Shown piece by piece: positions 1-4,217 of a stretch of 5,259 nucleotides of DNA. This DNA is from Bacteroidota bacterium (GTDB taxonomy: Bacteria; Bacteroidota; Bacteroidia; NORP154): positions 1 through 5,259 of the forward strand of contig NVRZ01000245.1 of assembly GCA_002401055.1 (NCBI GenBank), written 5' to 3'. The position numbers were made by a program, and so were the translations under genes. Every line of letters starts with the position of its first letter. Positions within the stretch are counted from its first letter, which is position 1. The notes under the pieces were generated by a model that was not told the origin of the DNA, did not search any database, and saw only the letters and a list, made by a program, of their open reading frames with translations.

Positions 1-1
1 A

Positions 2-274
2 ATGCATTTATTTGGTTTGTTAGGAACAATTATGTTCATGCTTGGTTTTATGATGGCGATATATTTGGGAGTGGATAAGTTATTTTACGATACAGGGGCA
101 AGATTGATCGCAGACAATCCTCTCTTTTACATTGCGTTGGTGGTGATGGTAATTGGCACCCAAATGTTTTTGGCCGGCTTCTTGGCAGAGATGATTGCAA
201 GATCATCCCATGATCGAAACAAATATCAGGTAGAAAAAGTACTTAAGGGAGAGAGCGCATCGCTCAATGAATAG
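2..274 (+). CDS. Family 2 glycosyltransferase, C-terminal membrane tail (5' end outside window)
   Basis: The 90 visible residues are the end of a longer protein; the frame is open to the window's left edge, so the methionine at base 2 is probably internal. Two hydrophobic segments are visible (about residues 3-23 and 40-64), separated by a short loop with DKLF and DNPLFYIAL, followed by a charged cytoplasmic tail (ARSSHDRNKYQVEK). This two-helix tail, with IGTQMFLAGFLAEMI, is what I recall from DPM1/GtrB-like family 2 glycosyltransferases of Bacteroidota. These transfer sugars from nucleotide donors to polyprenyl phosphate or envelope glycans, with the catalytic GT-A domain at the N terminus on the cytoplasmic side. 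That domain is not visible here, so the assignment rests on the tail alone. The gene ends with TAG at 272-274 and is separated from the next gene by 159 bases, so the two are probably separate transcription units. Confidence 0.72.
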   Translation: MHLFGLLGTIMFMLGFMMAIYLGVDKLFYDTGARLIADNPLFYIALVVMVIGTQMFLAGFLAEMIARSSHDRNKYQVEKVLKGESASLNE

Positions 275-278
275 TATA

Positions 279-304
279 ATCGGACGCCTACTGAATTATC
301 CGAT
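279..304. terminator. Weak inverted repeat after the glycosyltransferase gene, possible terminator
   Basis: ATCGGA (279-284) and TCCGAT (299-304) are perfect 6-base inverted arms around a 14-base loop, starting five bases after the stop codon. There is no strong T-run after the right arm, so a classical intrinsic terminator is not demonstrated. Position alone suggests a role in ending the upstream transcript. A second small hairpin, GCCTT-GATA-AAGGC (352-365), lies further on and may be chance. Confidence 0.2.
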
Positions 305-403
305 ATTCTCTGCAATTACCATTTAAGAAAAGATACGGTTTTCACGGGACGGCCTTGATAAAGGCGTTCAGGATCTGGCACCATCATTGTAAGTTGGTTT
401 TAG

Positions 404-411
404 TAATTTTG
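404..411 (+). promoter_or_regulatory. Bacteroidota-type -7 promoter box (TAnnTTTG) for the MORN protein-mnmA operon
   Basis: TAATTTTG at 404-411 matches the TAnnTTTG -7 element recognised by the primary sigma factor of Bacteroidota. It lies 22 bases before the ATG at 434, giving a short leader. A TTG at 387-389 is the nearest -33-like triplet, but its spacing (14 bases) is shorter than usual, so the upstream element is not convincing. The start region also has a purine-rich AAGAAGGG (423-430) just before the ATG that could serve as a ribosome binding site. Confidence 0.5.
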
Positions 412-433
412 CAAAGATTTTCAAGAAGGGAAA

Positions 434-1183
434 ATGAAACGAATATATCTTTCGATACTAGTGATCTGTTTGGTTACGGGCATCAGTTTCTCGCAAACTG
501 ATAGCGATAGCAATCAGGTAAACGAGAAAGGGCTTAAGCAGGGTTTTTGGGTTAAATACTACCCGGAAGGATCATTATTGTATGAAGGTTATTTTATTGA
601 TGATCGTCCTGCAAGGTTAATGAAGCGATATCATAAGAACGGAGCCATTAAGTCAAACTTCATTTTTTATGACAATAACAAAGCGTGTGCCGCTCATATT
701 TTTTACAAAGACAGTGTACTAAGGGCTCAGGGGATCTACCGAGAGGAGAAGAAGGATAGCATATGGGTGTTCTACAACAGTAAGGGACTGAAAGTAGCGG
801 AAGAAAATTATAACATGGGTGTGAAGAATGGACTTAGCGTTTCCTTCATTAATGGAATTAAACCATACGAAAAGATCGTTTGGAAAAACGGAGTAAAGAA
901 CGGTCCATGGAATCAATTTTTTGAAAATGGAAATCCAAGGGTGGTGGGTAATTATGTAGAGGGGAAACTACAGGGCAAGACCACTTTTTACAATGTGGAT
1001 GGATCGATAGGACATGAAGGAGAGTACAGGGATAATATTAAGCACGGAACCTGGGTCTTTAACAAAGAAGATGGTACACATAAAATAAATCTGATTTATA
1101 ATATGGGGCATGTGACGAATCAGGATGAGTATGACGAATACCTTAAAAAGCGAGATGAGATAAATCTTAAAAACGACAGGTGA
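434..1183 (+). CDS. Secreted MORN-variant repeat protein (YwqK-family antitoxin-like)
   Basis: The 249-residue protein starts with a signal peptide (MKR, then hydrophobic IYLSILVICLVTGISFS, probably cut near S20-Q21), so it is exported, at least to the periplasm. The rest is a run of degenerate repeats of about 22 residues with the pattern G-x-W-x-x-[YF]-[YF]-x-x-[NED]-G and a following basic strand. Examples are QGFWVKYYPEGSLLYEGYF (36-54), MKRYHKNGAIKSNFIFY (63-79), WVFYNSKGLKVAEENY (111-126), GPWNQFFENGNPRVVGNY (157-174) and KTTFYNVDGSIGHEGEY (182-198). This is the MORN_2 repeat type, often named 'toxin-antitoxin system YwqK family antitoxin' in databases. That name comes from Bacillus YwqK and does not establish an antitoxin role; no toxin gene is next to it. 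In Bacteroidota such exported proteins are common and mostly uncharacterised. The ATG at 434 is favoured by the signal peptide and the AAGAAGGG just upstream. The stop codon overlaps the mnmA start, so the two are probably co-transcribed and translationally coupled. Confidence 0.85.
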   Translation: MKRIYLSILVICLVTGISFSQTDSDSNQVNEKGLKQGFWVKYYPEGSLLYEGYFIDDRPARLMKRYHKNGAIKSNFIFYDNNKACAAHIFYKDSVLRAQGIYREEKKDSIWVFYNSKGLKVAEENYNMGVKNGLSVSFINGIKPYEKIVWKNGVKNGPWNQFFENGNPRVVGNYVEGKLQGKTTFYNVDGSIGHEGEYRDNIKHGTWVFNKEDGTHKINLIYNMGHVTNQDEYDEYLKKRDEINLKNDR

Positions 1184-2268
1184 GTAAGAAAGGAAAAATA
1201 TTGGTTGCGATGAGCGGAGGAATTGATAGTTCCATTGCTGCCATGATGCTTCATGAAGAAGGATATGAGGTAATTGGAATGACCATGAAAACCTGGGAAT
1301 ACGCCTCGGTCGGTGGAAATAAAAAAGAAACCGGATGCTGCAGCTTAGATTCTATTAATGATGCCAGAAATATGGCCGTTAAGTTTGGGTTCCCTCATTA
1401 TATTATTGACATCAGGCAAGAATTTGGCGATCATATCATTGATAATTTTGTTGGAGAGTATATGGCTGGTAGAACTCCCAATCCATGCGTCTTGTGTAAC
1501 ACACACATTAAATGGGAAGCCTTGTTAAAGAGGGCAGATCAGTTGGATTGCGAATTTATTGCAACAGGTCATTATGCAAAGGTGCGTGAAGAAAACAGCA
1601 GATATGTTGTATCCAAAGGATTGGATGAAACAAAAGATCAATCCTATGTTCTTTGGGGCGTTTCGCAAAAGAATTTGGCCAGAACGAAATACCCGCTTGG
1701 TAATTATTTGAAAAAAGAGATTAAGAAAATAGCCATTGAAGCCGGTTTTGAGGAGCTCGCAAAGAAGAGTGAGAGCTACGAAATATGTTTTATTCCTGAT
1801 AATGACTACCGAGGATTCTTAAAGCGAAGAGTTAATGGATTAAAGGAGCAGGTTGCCGACGGTAAATTTGTAACCACTAAGGGTGAGCAAATTGGTACAC
1901 ACAAAGGATATCCATTTTACACAGTTGGCCAAAGAAAAGGCCTTGAAATAGCTGTAGGAAGTCCCTTGTACGTAACGGAGATAATTCCAGATACAAATAC
2001 GGTGGTGTTGGGGGATAAAAAAGATCTCGAAAAGCAAGAGATGATTGTAAAAGAGCTAAACCTGATCAAATACGCTTCATTGGAAAATGAATTGGAGGCT
2101 GTTACAAAAATCAGGTATAAGGATATCGGTACTCACAGTACAATCAATCAGGTTGCTGAGGATGAAATGCAAGTTGCGTTTCATAAAAAGGTGAAAGCAA
2201 TTGCTCCCGGTCAATCAGCTGTGTTCTACGAAGGTGACGACCTTATCGGAGGTGGAATTATCCAGTAG
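1180..2268 (+). CDS. mnmA: tRNA-specific 2-thiouridylase MnmA
   Basis: MnmA adenylates C2 of the wobble uridine U34 in tRNA-Lys, -Glu and -Gln with ATP, then replaces the oxygen with sulfur delivered as a persulfide, giving s2U34; it is a cytoplasmic enzyme. The 362-residue length is normal for the family. Visible motifs in order: the ATP-binding PP-loop SGGIDSS (residues 12-18); GCCSLDSINDAR (52-63); NPCVLCN (101-107) with the first catalytic cysteine expected at Cys106; ATGHYAK (128-134); KDQSYVLWG (152-160); SESYEICFIPD (197-207) with the second, persulfide-carrying cysteine expected at Cys203; and YTVGQRKGL (247-255) opening the C-terminal tRNA-binding beta domains. The start is GTG at 1180: it places the PP-loop at the usual distance from the N terminus and overlaps the upstream stop codon as GTGA (1180-1183), suggesting translational coupling. 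No internal damage is visible, and the gene is intact to TAG at 2266-2268. The insert with the abi gene begins just two bases later and leaves no terminator of its own for mnmA. Confidence 0.97.
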   Translation: MSKKGKILVAMSGGIDSSIAAMMLHEEGYEVIGMTMKTWEYASVGGNKKETGCCSLDSINDARNMAVKFGFPHYIIDIRQEFGDHIIDNFVGEYMAGRTPNPCVLCNTHIKWEALLKRADQLDCEFIATGHYAKVREENSRYVVSKGLDETKDQSYVLWGVSQKNLARTKYPLGNYLKKEIKKIAIEAGFEELAKKSESYEICFIPDNDYRGFLKRRVNGLKEQVADGKFVTTKGEQIGTHKGYPFYTVGQRKGLEIAVGSPLYVTEIIPDTNTVVLGDKKDLEKQEMIVKELNLIKYASLENELEAVTKIRYKDIGTHSTINQVAEDEMQVAFHKKVKAIAPGQSAVFYEGDDLIGGGIIQ

Positions 2269-2304
2269 TGTTGCTGAGTATACTAAGTTGGCTGTCACAA
2301 AAAA

Positions 2305-2310
2305 AAGGAA
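2305..2310 (+). promoter_or_regulatory. Ribosome binding site that fixes the abi gene start
   Basis: AAGGAA lies four bases before the ATG at 2315, at the end of an A-run (2299-2306). The same frame stays open upstream to a TTG at 2201 inside mnmA, but that stretch is explained by mnmA coding sequence, so this site and the ATG at 2315 give the better start. Confidence 0.6.
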
Positions 2311-2314
2311 TTTA

Positions 2315-3079
2315 ATGAACGATTTAATATCACCTAAATATCAAATGAAACTTGTTAAAGAAGTTGAAGATGCTATTTGGAAAGAATATGGTTCATACAA
2401 ACAGGTCAGAAATTATGTTGAAAAATGGCACGAATGTGACGAACAAAATTTCAATTGGGAAAACTTTGCATTAGTTATTAGTGACAATAAAAATATTGAC
2501 TTGAATGCTACTATACATTCAATGCCAGGGGAAATATTACTTAAAGTAGCTATTGATTTAGGAGTTGACACACCTGATTTTATTCCGTCAATACCGACTT
2601 TTAAAAACTCAATAAAGTCTGAATATAAAACTGCATACGATACTTTTAACAAAGCTTATAAACAAATTGAAACTGATCCAAGTACGGCAATCGGACTCGC
2701 AAATTCAGCTCTTGAGAGTATAATAAAGGAAATTTTAAAAGATGATAGAATAGCAACCAAAATAAAAGGTACTGAGACTTTATATAAATTGAGTTCAATA
2801 ATTTTAAAAGAATTTAATTTAACAAGCGCAGAACACCCAAAAGAAATTAAAACAATTGGAAACTCATTTTTGACAATAAATCAAGCCATTGAGAAACTAA
2901 GAAGTGAGAAAACAAACTTTCACGGAAAAACAAGTGATGATTATTTAATAGACGATTCTATCTATACTTATTTTGTAATCAACTCGGTTGCTACAGTTGG
3001 ACTTTTTCTGAATACATTTTATAAAACGAAATTCCCAAAACCTGAACCAGAATTTAAAGATGATGATTTACCATTTTAA
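2315..3079 (+). CDS. Abortive infection family protein (Abi_C / HEPN-like), SSB-like C-terminal tip
   Basis: The 254-residue protein has no signal peptide and should be cytoplasmic. Residues about 105-238 resemble the abortive-infection C-terminal domain (Abi_C, Pfam PF14355). Features of this part are the helix TDPSTAIGLANSALESIIKE (120-139), where related proteins have an A-x-x-x-A-x-x-x-L-E-S helix, and LRSEKTNFHGK (195-205), ending in the conserved H-G. R196 and H203 form an R-x6-H pair, within the Rx4-6H rule of HEPN ribonucleases. If it is active, the likely job is RNA cleavage or growth arrest upon phage infection, as inferred for Abi systems; no activity is proven from sequence. The N-terminal 100 residues (EVEDAIWKEYGSYKQVRNYV, then DLGVDTPDFIPSIP) are not a domain I recognise and may be the sensor. 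The last residues KDDDLPF closely resemble the C-terminal tip of SSB (E. coli DDDIPF). The gene is AT-rich compared with its neighbours, stands alone in the insert, and lies 46 bases after mnmA in the same direction, so it may be read from the mnmA transcript; I see no convincing promoter of its own. Confidence 0.8.
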   Translation: MNDLISPKYQMKLVKEVEDAIWKEYGSYKQVRNYVEKWHECDEQNFNWENFALVISDNKNIDLNATIHSMPGEILLKVAIDLGVDTPDFIPSIPTFKNSIKSEYKTAYDTFNKAYKQIETDPSTAIGLANSALESIIKEILKDDRIATKIKGTETLYKLSSIILKEFNLTSAEHPKEIKTIGNSFLTINQAIEKLRSEKTNFHGKTSDDYLIDDSIYTYFVINSVATVGLFLNTFYKTKFPKPEPEFKDDDLPF

Positions 3080-3095
3080 AATAAAAAAAGACGAA

Positions 3096-3288
3096 CAGCT
3101 AACACGGCATATAGCAAATAGGTCGTTTGGTGGTTTATAAAGGTTTAGTGCAATTTACAAACACCACCAAATCGTTGATTCGACTTATACGAATGAATAA
3201 ATTAAAAACAAAATATAGCGCTTTGGTACAGTGCAAACCCGAAAGTTTATCGCTTTCTACTGCCCTACCTGCCATATACTAAACGTTA
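3096..3288 (+). repeat. attC-like long imperfect inverted repeat at the cassette end
   Basis: The outer arms are 3100-3122 (TAAC, then GGCATATAGCA, then TAGG) and 3264-3288 (CCTA, then TGCCATATACTA, then GTTA). Reverse-complementing the right arm gives TAAC, then GTATATGGCAGGTAGG, which matches the left arm at 12 of 16 positions in the inner part plus TAAC/GTTA at the tips, with two or more unpaired bases between, as in attC sites (R boxes outside, L boxes inside, extrahelical bases). An inner stem is formed by TTTGGTGG (3126-3133) and CCACCAAA (3164-3171), an exact 8-base pairing. The remaining inner part holds a small GAAAG/CTTTC hairpin (3241-3257) and no credible gene. At about 190 bases it is longer than typical attC sites. 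The folded structure may also slow or end transcription of the abi gene. Confidence 0.5.
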
Positions 3289-3509
3289 TTGCTTAATGAC
3301 CTTCTTTTGAAGGAAATGACTGTCATATTGCAGTTGGATCAAGTGTGATCCGCTGGGTAGAAGAGACAAGTTAATCGAGGCGTAATCTGAGATAGTTAAC
3401 TCCTTTTGAAGCACCAGATTTCCTTGGATACTTGCACTACAATTTCTCCTTCATTTACTCGTTCAGCAAGTGAAGAACCAATAATAGCCAATTGACGTAT
3501 ACTTGTGCA
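3286..3509 (-). pseudogene. Remnant of a T9SS-exported protein (type A sorting domain end), frameshifted and 5'-truncated
   Basis: Read on the minus strand, 3426 down to 3286 encodes QGNLVLQKELTI, then SDYASINLSLLPSGSHLIQL, then QYDSHFLQKKVIKQ and a stop. This has the hallmarks of the C-terminal T9SS sorting domain of Bacteroidota: G-x-L-V near the start, I-x-L-S-x-L-P-S-G in the middle, and a terminal K-V-I-K-Q. That frame is closed upstream by TGA. A different frame from about 3509 to 3426 reads SSLAERVNEGEIVVQVS, which would continue the same domain if one base shift near 3426 is assumed. No start codon or catalytic domain remains; the plus-strand lipoprotein gene begins at 3522, so the 5' part has been lost. 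Such domains guide proteins through the outer membrane and are then removed. The stop codon (3288-3286) sits exactly at the insert's right edge. The 3426-3286 part is convincing; the upstream part less so. Confidence 0.6.
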
Positions 3510-3521
3510 TCAATTATTGAT

Positions 3522-4217
3522 ATGAATCGTAATTCTATAATATATTTCTTTGGCGTACTTATAGTGCTTTTGATAGGCGCTTGTAAAAAAGATGCTCCTG
3601 CCGAGGTAGACGTTGGCTATGGCTATATACCAGACGAGATTGGCGGCTGGATCATATACGATGTGGATTCGGTAGAGTATAATCTCTTTCAGCAGAAAGT
3701 ATATAACTATTCTTATCAGATCAAAGAGATTGTAGAGTCTGTCTACTTTGATGCGCAGAATAGAGAAACTATGAGAATAGAGCGTTACAAAAGAGATTCT
3801 ACGACGGGCCCTTGGTTAATCAAAGATGTATGGGCCGCAAACAAGTTAGATACCAGATATGAAAAGGTAGAGGAAAATTTACGTTTCGTGAAGCTTGTGT
3901 TTCCAGTGAAAAATGGTCTGATATGGAATGGAAACAGTGCCAATGTGAAGAAGTCTTGGGATTATGAATACTCTGGAACCGGGCTTTCTAAAACAATTAA
4001 TGGTTCTTCCTTTACCTACAGCGTAACGGTAACGCAGAAAGTTTACGATGATGGATTGGATAAGTATGAATTTCTTGAGATCTACGCGAAAGACGTGGGC
4101 ATGATTTATAAAAAAGCTGTTCGCCTTTCGAAGAGCAATGTACAAGCACTTTGGAATGATAGTACCGAGGTGAATGGCTATGATCTCACTATGCGGGTTA
4201 ATTCTTATGGCAACTAA
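3522..4217 (+). CDS. Lipoprotein of unknown function, upstream partner of an S8 peptidase
   Basis: The 231-residue protein has a lipoprotein signal: MNRN, a hydrophobic run (IIYFFGVLIVLLIGA) and a lipobox I-G-A-C with the lipidated cysteine at residue 21. CKKD follows; K-rich then acidic residues after the cysteine resemble, only partly, the export signal reported for surface lipoproteins in Bacteroidota, so the final site (outer membrane, inner or outer face) is open. The mature part is rich in beta-strand-like alternation and aromatic residues (GGWIIYDVDSVEYN, FPVKNGLIWNGN, WDYEYSGTGLSK, YKKAVRLS). I do not recognise a named family. The ATG at 3522 is chosen because it starts the signal sequence directly; an in-frame TTG at 3492 would add ten polar residues ahead of it. 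A near-match to the -7 box, TATACTTG (3498-3505, one mismatch to TAnnTTTG), lies 16 bases upstream. The 3' end overlaps the S8 peptidase start by 11 bases, so the two are probably co-expressed and may act together at the cell surface. Confidence 0.8.
   Translation: MNRNSIIYFFGVLIVLLIGACKKDAPAEVDVGYGYIPDEIGGWIIYDVDSVEYNLFQQKVYNYSYQIKEIVESVYFDAQNRETMRIERYKRDSTTGPWLIKDVWAANKLDTRYEKVEENLRFVKLVFPVKNGLIWNGNSANVKKSWDYEYSGTGLSKTINGSSFTYSVTVTQKVYDDGLDKYEFLEIYAKDVGMIYKKAVRLSKSNVQALWNDSTEVNGYDLTMRVNSYGN

Larger units (their letters stand above)
2271..3285 (+). mobile_element. Putative integron-type gene cassette carrying an abortive-infection gene
   Basis: A 1,015-base insert is inferred between G2270|T2271 and G3285|T3286. 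It holds one complete forward gene (2315-3079), then a long imperfect inverted repeat at its 3' end (3096-3288), which is the layout of an integron cassette (gene followed by attC). Joining the two ends as in an excised circle creates GTTGCTG at the right end of the repeat; this pairs with the left-arm box CAGC-T-AAC (3096-3103) with one bulged base, better than the GTTATTG now found at the right edge. Hand counts of single 60-base lines give about 28-30% G+C in the abi gene against about 47% in one line of mnmA, so composition also differs from the flanks. No integrase gene is in the window. Inferred empty site: the mnmA TAG, then TG, then TTATTGC. The cassette identity is an inference; a non-integron insertion is not excluded. 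Confidence 0.55.

Noticed and set aside
352..365. Small hairpin GCCTT-GATA-AAGGC as part of a riboswitch or small RNA
   Set aside because: Only five base pairs, no conserved riboswitch core that I can recognise, and it lies upstream of the proposed promoter box.
719..916. Minus-strand open frame within the MORN protein gene, and similar ones at 1840-2037 and 2413-2652
   Set aside because: All are antisense to well-supported genes and encode nothing recognisable.
2152..2160. GTTGCTGAG, identical to the cassette left edge at 2270-2278
   Set aside because: It codes for conserved-looking mnmA residues (V-A-E) and has no partner structure; a chance nine-base match is likely, although it slightly weakens the argument from the left-edge sequence.
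2201..2314. Upstream extension of the abi reading frame to a TTG inside mnmA
   Set aside because: The stretch is mnmA coding sequence in another frame; the ATG at 2315 has a good ribosome binding site and begins the AT-rich coding pattern.
3193..3282. 29-codon forward open frame inside the attC-like repeat
   Set aside because: No ribosome binding site, no recognisable features, and it lies wholly within the inverted-repeat structure, which explains the sequence better.
3492..3521. Ten-residue N-terminal extension of the lipoprotein from a TTG
   Set aside because: It would put polar residues ahead of a normal lipoprotein signal; the ATG at 3522 starts it directly.
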